Shown: positions 10,811 to 22,193 of the stretch, one piece after another
Layout of the letters: each line of letters opens with the position of its first letter
How positions within the stretch are numbered: position 1 is the first letter of the stretch
Assembly: GCA_017979445.1 (NCBI GenBank)
Contig: CM030715.1
Location: forward strand, 27,195,169-27,259,168
Length of the DNA: 64,000 nt
Reading direction: 5' to 3'
Source: Akebia trifoliata
Taxonomy: Eukaryota > Streptophyta > Magnoliopsida > Ranunculales > Lardizabalaceae
Program-made: the position numbers and the translations under genes
The notes under the pieces: model-generated
Told to the model about the DNA's origin: nothing
The model's input: only the letters and a program-made list of their open reading frames with translations
Database searches by the model: none

Positions 10811-10974
10811 TCATGTTGGAGTGACCTCAAGTTTGTATGTATGTCCTGACATGAAAGTGTATAGGAGCCACATATGCTTTTTCACTTGTTTCTCGATGAA
10901 AAGCATCTATGATTTCTTTACACTTTCATGTTAGGATGTGCGATGTGGGGAACAATCTTGAGACCACTTCAGCA
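10811..10974. mobile_element. Family B fold-back element, copy 3
   Basis: The ends are TCATGTTGGAGTGACCTCAA at the left and, on the minus strand, TGCTGAAGTGGTCTCAAG at the right. The centre pairs ATGCTTTTTCACTTG with GATGAAAAGCAT. It is shared with copy 4 in the duplicated block. Confidence 0.8.
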
Positions 10975-11223
10975 TTATTTTTATTTTAATCTATTTAAGC
11001 TTATCTTGAACCATGTTTTCAACCTTAACCTTTTTACGAAAAAATATTATATCTAAAATTCCATTGTTCTTTACCTCCCCAAACATCATATCTTTAAGGA
11101 TGAATATGAAAAAAAAAAAAAAAAAAAGTGTTGAGGATTATTGGTTTTGAAAAGGAAAAGAAAAGGGAAAGAAAAGAATGAGTGTGTGGGCTAAAAGATG
11201 TGTAAAATCCTGCAATTGATGGG

Positions 11224-11324
11224 AATAATTGGGCCAAGGACATTACACATTGAGGGCGCCAAACTCAACGATTCGGATCTTGATGTGGTGCGGAAGGAGG
11301 CCGAGGATTGTGACTGTTTTCAAG
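11224..11324 (+). pseudogene. Beta-tubulin exon fragment (block copy 1)
   Basis: The translation contains NNWAK followed, after a one-base frameshift, by DVVRKEAEDCDCFQ, matching the conserved beta-tubulin stretch after GNNWAKGHYTEGAEL and ending at the usual DCLQ/G exon border followed by GTAACT. The downstream exon seen in copy 2 is deleted here. It is a captured or duplicated gene fragment, not a functional gene. Confidence 0.85.
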
Positions 11325-11585
11325 GTAACTTAACATTGTTTTCAAGTTAAACTTGAGGTAATGTATAATTGTTTCTTTCATTTGTGATTTTATTTTTTTT
11401 TATCTGGATCCGGCTATAAATCCCTGGTTTAGTGGTTTATATTTTTTTAGTTAATTTTCTACATAGGTGAGATTTTCTTTAGTATGATTTTTGAGTTAAT
11501 CCTTGTTTTAGTGGTTTACATTTTTGAGAGTTGGATTTTAACATGATTTTAAAACTCATAATTGAAATTTGGTTGAAAACTTTTC

Positions 11586-12420
11586 AAATCAATAAAATCC
11601 ATATCATGCATAATTGTCAAATTGGTAAATATAAATTTTGCAAATCTACAAAATATGAATATACATAAAACTTCTAAATTGGAAGAATTTCATGTGCATC
11701 AAAATTTTGAGTTAACAAAATAGGGATATATTCACAAATTTTAAACTTCCAAAATAGTCATCATTCAAAAACATGAATATTTACCAATTTAACGAATACA
11801 TTATCACATGGAATAATTATCAAATCATCACACAATGTATCACATGTTAGGATCGGTCGAATTAAACATTTTTTATTCCTAAACATGAAGAATTGTTAAG
11901 GTAGTTCAAATTACTCTAGTCATAAAAAATTCAAACAACCACTAGTTCATCATATAAAAATCAATTTAAGCATGATGATCATGAACTTAGCAAAAAAAAT
12001 ATTCATATATATATATGCTAATCCTACTAGTATAAGAAATAAAAATAAAAATAAAAATAAAAATAAAAAATAAACTTCCCTTATTATAAACTACATGATG
12101 ATTACAATTCAGGAACATTATAAAGCATCAATGGAGGGTAGAATGATCATAAAATAAAAATAGAAAGAAGGGACATAAAATATGAGAAGAAGAAAAAATA
12201 AAAGTAAAATCAAATTTACTTCTAAGATAGATTGGTGGCTAAATGCAATCCTTTAGGCACAACTCGAGATGGCTTGGAGCGTGGTTGTAATAGAGATGAG
12301 TGTGAAGGAAGCATTTAAGAGAATAAATAAAATTACGTTGCTACTATGGAAGACACCAGAGAATAGTGGATAAAGAATAAAGAACAATTATTGTGGAGAC
12401 GTGAAGATGAAGTGAGGATA
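11586..12420. other. AT-rich DNA with an (AAAAAT)n microsatellite
   Basis: About 12028-12070 is a run of AAAAAT-type units. There is no other recognisable feature. Confidence 0.5.
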
Positions 12421-12424
12421 GGGG

Positions 12425-12755
12425 GACGACGGTTGTAGTTGGAGAAGTTTGAAGAAAAGAAGATAGGACAGATGTGGATGTTGTTGGAGAAGTTTAAAGA
12501 GAAGAATGAGGGATAGACATGGTTGTTGTTGGAGAAGTTTAATGAAAAGAAGAGAGGACATGCGTGGCTACTGTTGGAGAAGTTTAAAGCAAAGAAGAGA
12601 TGACAAACATGACTGTTGTTGGAGAAGTTTAAAGAGAAGAAGGGAGGATATACACGGTTGTTGTTGGAGAAGTTTAAAGAGAAAATGAGAGGACATGCAT
12701 GACTACTATTGGAGAAGGTTAAAGAGAAGAAGAGAGGACAAACGTGATTGTTATT
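12425..12755 (+). repeat. 45-bp minisatellite (about 7 units)
   Basis: The unit is TTGGAGAAGTTTAAAGAGAA followed by GAAGAGAGGACA, a variable hexamer and GGTTGTTG. About seven copies with scattered substitutions follow each other. Because 45 is a multiple of three, the plus strand reads as a 15-residue repeat with WRSLKRRRED in each unit, open from 12506 to 12688. There is no start context, no flanking exons and no family match, so I treat it as a tandem repeat rather than a gene. Confidence 0.8.
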
Positions 12756-14270
12756 GTTGTTCGATTCTTCTTCTTATTCTCCTTTTTCTTCTTATGGTTT
12801 TTTATTATTATTATTCTTCTTATTTTATTTTATTTTTATTTTTTGCAAGACCAATTGGAGAGATCAAACTCAGTCTAGGTCACGTCTTGTGTGTTCAAGG
12901 ATGGATTGAGGACATCCTTTTATAGTTTCTAGTTGCCTTTCTTTTTTCTTCTACTTTCTATTTCTATGTCTATTTTTTATTTCTTCATTCCATCGATTTT
13001 TGATTGGGACATTAGATTCCTCTCCAATATAAATGTTTTTTTTTTATTTCTTTCCTTTTTTACTTATCCTCTCTCTCACATTTTTTATAAGAGAATGTGG
13101 GTAGTGATCATACATTATTCGTAACTTGGTAGTCTTTGATTGGCTAAAAATTTTTATTCATTGTTTGATTGGATTAATTAAATTTTTAACTGAGTGATTG
13201 GTTCAATGATGAGTTAAGTTTTAATTTTCGGTATGATTGATCGATTGAGTTAAGATTACAAATGGATTGGTTAAATTTAGTTTCAAATTTTAATTTTGAT
13301 TAGTCGATTAAGTTTAAATTTTAATTTGATTGGTTAATTAAGTTTAATATTCAATTTTGATTAGTTGATTAAGGTTAAAATTTTAATTAATGTTATGTTT
13401 CAAATTTTGATGTTTAAATTTCGTGATTGAGGAATCAAATTTCGATTTAAACTTTGTCATTTTATGTGAAAATTTCCAATTTTCATAAGCATGAGGTTTC
13501 TAAATTTTTTGATGTGTGTGACAATTGTTGAAAATTTATTTGTAGTCACGTTTTCTTAGGAATCAAGAGCTCTAGGTAAAAGTCAGATATCAAGGGGTAT
13601 TTTAGTTATTTTTATTATTTTTCATGAAATTCCCCGTTTTTATTGATTTATGACTCGTTAGACCTAAAATCATATTCTGAGAGTAATAAATGTACTTTCG
13701 AGACACTTTGGAATATGGGACCCACAAGGGGTATTCTTTTCATTTTGTCAATTTTTGTAAATTTTGGCGTGAGGCTTTTTTCAATCTCAAATTGATTATT
13801 TCTAAGGCTCGAGGTCACATTTTTCTAGTATTGTGAGGTTTCTAAGTTATAAAATTGTGTGATGAACCTAAGCATGCATACTTGTTAAATTAAGTGTATA
13901 GTGTGACGATCCTAAATATGCGTAATATTCTATGTCGAGTGTAATGAGTAAGAAAGATGAAAGGACTAGAAATGAAAAAAAATTGGGAAAATGATTCACA
14001 AGCTTTCAAGTCCTTCGCATATTCTGTGCTTATCAGTTGGAACCCATAACAATCGGGTGACAAATTCTCGAATCAGGCAGATTAAAAAATAGGGTGTCTA
14101 CAATGATTCTCCATTTTGTGCCCTAAACTGTATAACAAGTGAAATGTGGGAAATTTGTTCTATTTTTCCATAACACGTGAATTTGATTTGGTCTTGAAAA
14201 AGTGCATTGATGGCTTATGGGATGTCCTTAGTGTCAAGAAGACAATGTAGTTTGTACTTCAGGTATGTAA
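12756..14270. other. T-rich intergenic DNA with degenerate tandem repeats
   Basis: About 13140-13400 is made of loose repeats of about 40 bp built on TTGATTGGTTAAGTTTAAAT. Pyrimidine-rich DNA precedes it. No gene is recognised. Confidence 0.45.
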
Positions 14271-14472
14271 ATCACGTGTTCTTCTTTTTGTCGTGAGTTG
14301 TTGGAAATGTATTGACAAATTTCACATATGTGTGCACAGACAAGAAATCGATATGCTGCAGATAAAGGATACACGGCGGAGAAGATTGCCCGTATAAGAT
14401 GATGCGAACAACATCATCAAAATTAAAAATTTTGAAACCAGAAAACTTGCTCATGACCATTACCAGACAAAC

Positions 14473-14970
14473 CTAACTCTCTGGTAATCTAGATAAAATC
14501 AGTAAGGCCCTGATTTCATCTTCAAAGATAATCTCAACGGATTCCAATTGTGTTGTGACTGTATTGAATTCATTCAGATGCTTAATCATACTACCACCAT
14601 CGACCATCTTCATGTTGAATAACTTTTTCATAAGGAAAACTTTGTTTGAGGCAGAGGGTTTTTTATACATCCTTGACAAAGCGACCATCAAATCTATTGT
14701 AGTCTTCTTGTTAGAGATATTGAAAGTCACAGACAGAGTCAGAGATAATTGAGTGGTACCTAGGGCTTTCCTGTCAAGAATCTCTTTGTCTTCATCTATC
14801 ATATTCGTCGATTTCTTCGTTTTTCCTCCCAAAGGACGATAAAGGTCCTTATGATAAAGAACGTCCTCGATTTGCATCTTCCGCAGTCCAAAATTCGAAC
14901 CATTGAACTTATCGATTCTTATTTTTTATTTAGTCATTGCTCCTACTCAAACTAAAAACTTAGCCCTGAT
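14473..14970 (-). mobile_element. Copia gag relic with primer-binding site
   Basis: The minus-strand ORF from 14877 to 14473 is copia Gag-like: it starts MQIEDVLYHKDLYRPLG, with DRKALGTTQLSLT, LMVALSRMYKKPSASNK and MKMVDGGSMIKHLNEFNT (UBN2 domain). It ends early and the zinc-knuckle part is not found. The primer-binding site reads TGGTATCAGGGC on the minus strand at 14963-14974. It is the decayed 5' part of an element whose pol is gone. Confidence 0.8.
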
Positions 14971-14976
14971 ACCAGT

Positions 14977-15345
14977 TGTTAAGAAAATAGGTGCAATTGA
15001 AACAAGAAAACAAATCGAAAAACCAAACACAAGATACAACCACGCAAAAAAACACAGAGATTTTATGTGGTTTCTTCTAGATTGAGGTACGTCTACGGAT
15101 CACATCGATTCTACTATAAAGAAAACCTCGTAGTTATAGATTACACCATTTCACAAAAAAATGAGAAATATAAATACCCCAGGATACCTAACTAGAGTTT
15201 TACATAATATTAGTAAAACTATGAAAATACCCTTAGGTGTGGCTTGATTTACAGTACCTCCTTGTTGACTAGTACTACCAGGCGCCACAAACCACAATAG
15301 AAAATTTTTATGACTTATGTCAGTTTTGACACATGTCAAACTTAA
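14977..15345 (-). repeat. 5' LTR of the 14.5-kb copia relic
   Basis: It begins TGTTAAG at 14977, two bases beyond the primer-binding site, and carries the usual plant copia phrase AGAGATTTTATGTGGTT (about 15056). The outer end near 15345 is chosen from CTTAA, mirroring the start, and is approximate. Confidence 0.55.
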
Positions 15346-16890
15346 CGACCGTTGGACTATGCTGTGAGAAAAAAAATCTTCATGAATTCACTACAACAAC
15401 CACTTACATGTAGCATTTAACCCTCTTTTATTGATTCTTAGCCCTTAGTTTTGTCGGGTGAAGTTATTACCATATCCTTATCCAACTCTATATCCGATTT
15501 TTTACCCACTTATGTTAAGAATATCCATATCCGACTATTTATCCATTATTTTACAAGATATCGATATTCGATTGTACCAAAATTTCAAGCGGATATCCAA
15601 ATCGGATATATATACCTCATTGTGAACATGATGGTAAAATCCTAATTTTTTGTTATACACATATTTTATTGTGAATTTACTATATTAAAGTCGGATAAAT
15701 GGATAATTGGGTTGGATAGGATGCATATCCATATCCGACCCTAAAAATAATTACAGATAAATTTACACATAAAAAATTTGCACCCATACCCATACCCGAA
15801 TAACTAAGGGTAGGATGAGTCAGGTAAACGGAGATTATAATACTTACCAATAAATCTTAAAAAATTATTAAATTTTTCGTAAGTCCCTTGTCAAATAAAG
15901 AAAATTTACAAGTCCCAACCATGGTTCTCTCCAAAACTCTAATGTTTCTAGAGCAACTCTGGCCCCATTAACTTTGTAAGATTTCAAATCTTACTAAGCG
16001 TCGTTAAGTTCACTTAGTGGCATCCAAAAATGTGATCCGATGAATCGATACTACAGGATGTAAAGGACAAAATTCTATGAACTTAAATAAAAAGTAAAAC
16101 TTTAAAAGTATTATTTTTCACCATTAAAATTTGGGAGTTTGGTGGGAATTCAGTAGCTGTCCATTTTCAAAACTTGGATCAAGCCCAAAAAAATATTTTA
16201 TTGAAATTTTTTTTTTATGGGTTTATCTTAGAAATCTAGAGGACTGTGGTGTTGGATTTCCAATTGGTAATCTAATTGAGCTTAAGGACCCTTAGTAAGA
16301 TTTCAGATTTGAAATCTTACTATGTAAGTAAGGAAAGTGTTTCTCATGTCTCTATGTGGATATGTATTGGATAAATGTCTTCATCTTCCTGATTCTTAAA
16401 TTTATGAGGGGAAACACCGAAAAAAAGGATTATTTAGACTCTATTAAAGTTTAAAACCACAAAACGGATTTTGATTTTTGAAATTCTAACAAACTTCAGT
16501 TTTTATGTGTAAATATGTATTCATCTTCATATTCTCAAAAACCCAGACATTATTCTCTCTGAGATGATATAAAAATTGGGTTTTATTTAAGTCTTTATTT
16601 GATAAGGGGTTTAAAAATAATTTTATTATTTTTGGAGGTTTATTGGTAAATATTAAAATGTTTTAACGCGTATCAAAAGTGTAAAACAGCAAAATCCCAG
16701 TTCTTTGTGTCCCATTCGAAGTCGTATTCGTCTTCACGTATTAATGTCTTAAACTACAAAATTCATTTCTACGTCTCCAACTCAAATGAAATCATTTTCA
16801 TTTCTACGTCTCCAACTCAACTGAAATCATTTTAGTCACTCACAACTGCGTCTTTTTTGCATATTCCATTTTCCAATTTTCCAAATCAGG
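15346..16890. other. Repeat-like intergenic DNA
   Basis: About 15430-15840 is rich in ATCCATATCCGA and its complement, typical of old non-autonomous DNA transposons. Inverted AGATTTCAAATCTTACT blocks at about 15979 and 16295 suggest another fold-back unit. Two 36-bp direct repeats with CATTTCTACGTCTCCAACTC lie at 16764-16833, just before the RNase H ORF. No gene is recognised. Confidence 0.45.
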
Positions 16891-17466
16891 ATGAATGCCG
16901 TTCAGAGCTTGAACAATTTTTCGTCTTGCAATAACAACACTGGTTTCTTTCCAAAAATTCCTAAATGTTTGAAATGGGATCCACCAGCTGAAGGAGAATA
17001 CATGCTTAACACGGATGGATCCTTGCGCGCTAAGCGGGGTGGTGAGGGAGCATTGCTTAGAGACCACAATGGAGAAATGATCATTGCCTACGCAGGGTGC
17101 TCTCAGCCGAAGTCGGTAGTACATCACGAACTACTAGCCATACAGAAGGGATTAAGTTTAGCAGTAAAATATGGATGTCGAAGACTGAAGGTATCTTCAG
17201 ACTCACAAGTAGGTCTTAAATGTATTTCAGGAGCTTTCCCCATATCAACGGTGGCACATATTGTCGAAGAAATATATAGATTATGTAAAGAATTTGATAA
17301 AATAACATTTTCTTTTGTTTATAGAGAGGTTAATAGGGCGGCTGATTTTTTAGCATCCTATGTGGATTCAGAAGAAGAAATTGAGTTGTGGCCATGTGTC
17401 ATTCCTCACCAGCTTGATTGTATCATTAGAGATGATAGAGAGGGCCGACTGTATTATAGGATGTAA
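16891..17466 (+). CDS. Stand-alone RNase H-like (RVT_3) domain protein
   Basis: This is an intact 191-codon ORF. It has the four acidic positions of RNase H1-type enzymes: D42 in LNTDGSL, E80 in HHELLAIQKGL, D104 in VSSDSQVG and D152 in NRAADFLAS. This is the PF13456 (RVT_3) form usually found at the C-terminal end of plant LINE polyproteins and also as scattered single-domain ORFs. No reverse transcriptase lies upstream, and the LINE at 25-32 kb does not carry this domain. Its last 47 or so codons are repeated at 9349. It may be a LINE tail or an expressed domesticated ORF; the sequence does not decide. Confidence 0.7.
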   Translation: MNAVQSLNNFSSCNNNTGFFPKIPKCLKWDPPAEGEYMLNTDGSLRAKRGGEGALLRDHNGEMIIAYAGCSQPKSVVHHELLAIQKGLSLAVKYGCRRLKVSSDSQVGLKCISGAFPISTVAHIVEEIYRLCKEFDKITFSFVYREVNRAADFLASYVDSEEEIELWPCVIPHQLDCIIRDDREGRLYYRM

Positions 17467-17968
17467 CTTTTTTTTTTTAAAATATAAAGTTTGATTTTTT
17501 GTATTGATGTTTATTGTTTGATTACCATCCATTTTTTTTACCAACTTTTTATTTATTTAGTTTTCTCCTTGCAAACCAAGGTGAATGTTGCCCACAAGTT
17601 GATTATGTGTGACCTAAGTCCATAGATTCATATATAATCTATAAATGTGATTTGCTGTTTATATTAGTATGTGGCTTGTGCAAATGCACATGCATTGTAG
17701 GTCTGTAACTTGGGTTGGCTAGCCTAAGCTCAACCTAATTGATGGGGGAACCTGGGCCAAGTTATGTAGCACAGGAGATGTGCATGGGTTAAGATAACTC
17801 AATCTGACATTAATTAGGGTCGAGGGTTTGGAAACCAAGCTAAACACTCAGGTTAACCCGGGCTCTACCAACGTTGAGAAGCTCACACTCAGGTTGAGCT
17901 TGGGTTAATGAGCTCAGATTCAATGTTCAGGCTGTGTTATTAGCTCGAGTTGAGGACTTTGCTACTTA

Positions 17969-18109
17969 TCCGCTGCTACATTTAGCGACCGAGGCAACAA
18001 CGTCGGATCTTGGATCCGCTGCTCATCCGCTACAATAGCTTTTACCGACGGAAAAAGTACCCTATAGTGGTCGAAAAATCCGCCGCTGTAGATAAAAAAT
18101 GTTGTAGTG
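17969..18109. mobile_element. CACTA-like remnant inside block copy 2
   Basis: The segment has CCGACGGAAAAAG-type subterminal repeats and ends TGTTGTAGTG, the mirror of a CACTA terminus. The left end is truncated. Block copy 1 has only 22 unrelated bases here, so this was gained after duplication or replaced that spacer. Confidence 0.5.
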
Positions 18110-18936
18110 TCAAGTCAATCCGCCCAAGTTGCAATCCTAATGCATTACCAAAAAAAAAACAAAAAAAAAAAAAACACAAAAACTAGGATTTAGGTAAGAT
18201 AAAAAATTTCATGGTTTTTTTTATATTATATATAATATATTTTTAATAATTATTTTTAATGATTTTATGTAGTAGTTATAATTAAATAAATTGCAACTGT
18301 ATTTTCATACCATTAATTAGGGTACGTAGTTTTGGATCTCGTTGTAATATTGAAGATTAAAAGAGTAATTTTATAATTTCAACAAATTTACTATTATGGA
18401 AATATTGCATTTTCATTTATTTTTTTTACCAAAAAGATCCTAATAAGTACAAAGTTTAAATGCATTATGGATGCATTCGTGGGATTTGAAATTTTGGTGT
18501 TATGTTTTATTTTTTCCCAATAATTGAGAAGGTTATTTGGTTAATACTTAGTTGGTGAAGATGGATTTTGAACATAGGACATATCTACAGTCATGATGAT
18601 TTTAACCAACTTAGCAAAATGGTCCAATTTGCAAATGTTCAAAGTATAAATTTTCCAAGGATGATTTCTCCTTAGGACATTCCTAGGAAAATTCTTCATA
18701 TGATTTAAATCATATATTTGAGGCTGTAATTCTGTTTGTATTAAAGTGTTTGAGGCTATATTATAATTTTCTTTTTTTATTAATCTGAATTTTTTATTTT
18801 TTTTTTTTTTGTAAGCAAGCTTTAAAACCACGACCTCAAAGTTTCCTTACAATGTGTCATACCAACTGAACTATGGGTCTAAGCCCAGCATCGTTCTTCT
18901 CTCTTACTGAGATACCTTGTAAATTTATTTTAAGAG

Positions 18937-19108
18937 TCATGTTGGAGTGACCTCAAGTTGTACCTCTTATCGCATGCCCTGACATGAAGGTGTATAGGAA
19001 CCGTATATGCTTTTTCACTTGTATCTCAATGAAAAGCATCTATGATTCCTTTATACTTTCATGTTAGGATGTGCAATGTGGGGAACAATCTTGAGACCAC
19101 TTCAGCAT
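18937..19108. mobile_element. Family B fold-back element, copy 4
   Basis: This is the duplicate of copy 3: TCATGTTGGAGTGACCTCAA at the left, GAGACCACTTCAGCA at the right. A tRNA-derived SINE head lies just upstream at about 18790-18890. Confidence 0.8.
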
Positions 19109-19371
19109 TATTTTTATTTTTATCTATTTAAGTTTATCTCGAACCATGTTTTCAACTTAACTTTTTTATGAAAATACAAAAATATTTTTTATTTTTTTAT
19201 AACCAAAATTCCATTGTTTTTACCTCCCTAGACATCATATCTTTAAGGTTGAATATGAAACAAAAAAAAAAAAAGTGTTGAGGATTATTGGTTTTGAAAA
19301 GGAAAAGAAAAGAATGAGTGTGTTGGCTAAAAGATGTGTAAAATCCTGTAATTGATGGGAATAATTGGGCC

Positions 19372-19990
19372 AAGGGACATTACGCATTGAGGGAGCCGAA
19401 CTCAACGATTCGGTTCTTGATGTGGTGCGGAAGGAGGCCGAGGACTATGTCTATCTTCAAGGTAATGTAACATTGTCTTCAAGTTAAACTTGAGGTAATG
19501 TAAAATTGTTTTTAACTTACATTTGTGATTTTTTTTTTGTCTGGATCCGGCTATAAATCCTTGATTTAGTGGTTTATATATTTTTAGTTAATTTTCTTGG
19601 TAGGTGAGATTTTTTTCAATATTATTTTTGAGTTAATCCTTAGTTTAGTGGTTTATATTTTTGAGGTCACTTCAATATTATTCTTTTAGATTTAATGCTT
19701 ATGATCACATATTACATATTCTAGTGAAAATCCAAGAATGTGGTAGTTGTATAGATTTCTATCATGATTTTGATATTTGAATATATTTTACAATTTTATT
19801 TTTTGATTTTGTTTAAAATTTGTGAAGGTTTACAAGTGGCAATTCTCTAGGTGGAGGAACTGGTTTTGGCATGGGGACTTTACTGATCTCGAAGATCGGG
19901 GAAGAATACCCTGACCACATGATGCTTACATTTTCTGTATTTCCTTCACCAAAGGTTTCAGATACAGTTGTTGAGCCATACGCTCTTTCT
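19372..19990 (+). pseudogene. Beta-tubulin gene fragment, two exon pieces with intron
   Basis: The first piece (19372-19463) encodes EGAELNDSVLDVVRKEAED after a one-base shift, ending before GTAATG. About 370 bases later the second piece (about 19832-19985) encodes [17 protein letters not shown], then [20 protein letters not shown] and VSDTVVEPY, the well-known beta-tubulin core including the glycine-rich nucleotide-binding loop (GGGTG). The GFQVCH start of this exon is frameshifted and the match stops after EPY. Flanking exons are missing. It is a transposon-carried or duplicated gene fragment. Confidence 0.9.
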
Positions 19991-20617
19991 AGATTTTATT
20001 GTCGGTTGCTTCAAAAGTCCACTTTTTTTCCCTTGAGTTTTGAAGATTAAAATAAATATAATCTTAAGGTTGGGGAGCATGTAAAATTTTTTTATATTTC
20101 TTTTTAAAGTTTATATATATTATAGAATCAGATTGAAGAATAGGGTAAGATTTTTTTATCGAAGATGTTGAAGGTGACATGTTTTAACTTAAGAGAAGAA
20201 AATCAATGATTTATTTGATCGAAGGGAGTTCTTATTCTAATGGAATATGAATTCCATGAGAAAATAGTCATTGCAAAGTGAATTCCACCATTTGATTGCA
20301 CTTAGGAAAATATCATGATCAAGAGAGTTGGATTTTAACATAATTTTAAAACTCATACTTGAAATTTGGTCGAGTTGGCTTCACTCAATAGGATTTTGTC
20401 GAGATTCAGCCCCCCCTCCCCGCACAAAAAAAAAAAATATCTTGATGGATAAGTTCGACTTACAAGACCTCAAAAGTTATTTTACAAAATGTCATACCAA
20501 CTGAGTTATATGTTTCTAGATCTTTTTTAGTTAATTTACCTTGAACAACTCAAACTTCCTTGATGATGGTCTCTTTTCCTCCACGTACACGCGGGGGTGC
20601 CGCCAGCGATTGTTTGC

Positions 20618-21106
20618 TCACATCCCAACACCTATTTGACGTGTGGCACTGATGATGTAAGTCATAAGAGAGAAATTTCTCTCCTGCCCGCACATCTATT
20701 GCCACAAAATCTTAATTTTTAGATTTCAAATCTTAAAAAGTATTGTGTGATCTGCATGGGTTATCATATTGGCAATTGATCACTGTAGGCTTCTAGATTT
20801 CATGAAAAAGCTCATGGTAAAAAATTTGAAAAAAAAGAGTAACATTTTTCGAACTTAATCAATGGTGTTGAAAATGGAGAGCTACCGAGCACCCAAATTT
20901 AAAATTAAAATACAACGGTAAAAAATAACATTTTTTTTTAATGAAATTCATAGAATTTCATCCACTACAACATTGTTGTATTGGATCATGTTTTTTAATG
21001 TTACAAGGTGATATTATCAGGTAATTTACGATGGACAGGAGAGAAAAATTCTTCTATTATTGCTTATGTCATCAGCACCACATGTCAAAATGGTGTTGGA
21101 CTGTGA
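20618..21106. mobile_element. 489-bp TIR element
   Basis: The terminal inverted repeats are about 65 bp: TCACATCCCAACACC at the left matches TCACAGTCCAACACC (minus strand) at the right, and the match continues through GTGGCACTGATGATGTAAG. There is no coding capacity. The superfamily is not clear. Confidence 0.75.
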
Positions 21107-21396
21107 TTGACATTTGTTGGAGCTCTTTCCCAATTTGAACTCTACCATACTCTCAAAGCTCTTTAAAAGATTCATCGATAAATCTTATAGCCTCCTTGCC
21201 AGGTGAATCATCTTTAAGAAACTTCCATTCAAAATCTATCATCTTCCCAGCAATGTTGTAAACAGGGAAGGTCAATCTCCTTGTTGGGTACTCGGGGATA
21301 TCCACACCAGCTTGCATGCACAATACTACAATGGCCAGAATTCAATCAGCCTGAAGGCTCTCCTCATGCAATACAACTCTCCCCAACCTATCATAG

Positions 21397-21744
21397 TGTT
21401 GTGCTACGTGCGGCAATTTTGATGAATAATACTAAAGTGAAAAACAAGAAAGAAATAAAAATAAATACACAGATTTAACGTGGTTCGACGATGTGCCTAC
21501 ATCCACAAAAACGAGAAACTGAATTTTTCACTATATGTCAAATTAGGATTACATCATAAGAATTTATAATAAATCCTAGTCGAACAATATGTACTAGAAA
21601 ATTCCAATAATACCTATTGTACGTTATGCGTTCCTCGTTCTGCTTGGACGCAAAACTCTCCTCTCTCCACTTCGACTTCACACCACCATCTGCCTGTATT
21701 CTTTATATAAGTGTTCCACTCAATATGAGCCACATACATCAACA
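21397..21744 (-). mobile_element. Solo LTR (348 bp) in the APO pseudogene, 5-bp target duplication CATAG
   Basis: It begins TGTTGTGCTACGTG and ends ACATCAACA, flanked on both sides by CATAG (21392-21396 and 21745-21749). It contains AACGTGGTTCG, a phrase of plant copia LTRs in reverse orientation. A second member of the same family is at 50496-50829. No internal region remains, so it arose by LTR-LTR recombination. Confidence 0.9.
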
Positions 21745-21939
21745 CATAGAGATGAAAAGATTTCACAAGAGGAAGAATATGCTCCATGCTTCCTCTTTCC
21801 CAACTATGTTCTTTGGTGGATGAGCTCCCAGCAACATTACATGTCCTGATCTTATTGGGCTGTGGTCCCACATGGACTTCACCACATAATCTGCATACAT
21901 GAGCTGGTCTTAACACGTAGATCCATACAAAAACTACTA

Positions 21940-22193
21940 ACGCTCTGTTTGGATTGAGAGAAATGGAGAGAAGAGAAGGATAATGGAGAGAAAAATGCTC
22001 AATTTTGTTCTCCCCCAAATCGGGAAGGAGATTTGGAGAGAAAATGAAAGAATGAAAACAAATTACTTTCTTTTCTCTTCTTTTTTCTCCTATCTATACA
22101 AACAGGGTGGATAGAAAGTTACTTTCTTTTCTTTTCTTTTCTCTATGAAGTTCTCTCCTCTCCTCTCCATTTCTCTCAATCCAAACATTCTGT
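21940..22193. mobile_element. MITE in the APO pseudogene intron (PIF/Harbinger-like)
   Basis: TIRs of about 35 bp: CTGTTTGGATTGAGAGAAAT at the left mirrors GTTTGGATTGAGAGAAATGG (minus strand) at the right. The flanking trinucleotide TAA appears on both sides, as expected for Tourist/PIF-Harbinger elements. Confidence 0.7.

Larger units (their letters stand above)
9349..11585 (+). repeat. Duplicated block, copy 1 (partner 17327-20385)
   Basis: From AGAGAGGTTAATAGGGCGG onward this block matches 17327 onward base by base with scattered changes. It includes the last 47 or so codons of the RNase H ORF, a T-rich stretch, a SINE head (about 10676-10766), a family B fold-back (10811-10974) and a beta-tubulin exon fragment. 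It lacks about 650 bp present in copy 2 (19668-20320), with GAG at the junction. The shared nested insertions mean the block was duplicated after they landed. Confidence 0.85.
17327..20385 (+). repeat. Duplicated block, copy 2 (partner 9349-11585)
   Basis: This is the longer copy. It starts inside the RNase H ORF and continues through the 3' flank, a CACTA-like remnant not in copy 1, a SINE head, family B copy 4 and beta-tubulin fragments. The segment at 19668-20320 is absent from copy 1. Homology ends near GAAATTTGGT (about 20372). Confidence 0.85.

Noticed and set aside
12506..12688. ORF of 60 codons with repeated WRSLKRRRED
   Set aside because: It is the open frame of a minisatellite; no start context, splice sites or family support. 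Also considered as a CRISPR-like array, but the units are contiguous without spacers and the genome is eukaryotic.
16840..17127. Minus-strand ORF opposite the RNase H ORF
   Set aside because: Antisense shadow of a frame with catalytic motifs.
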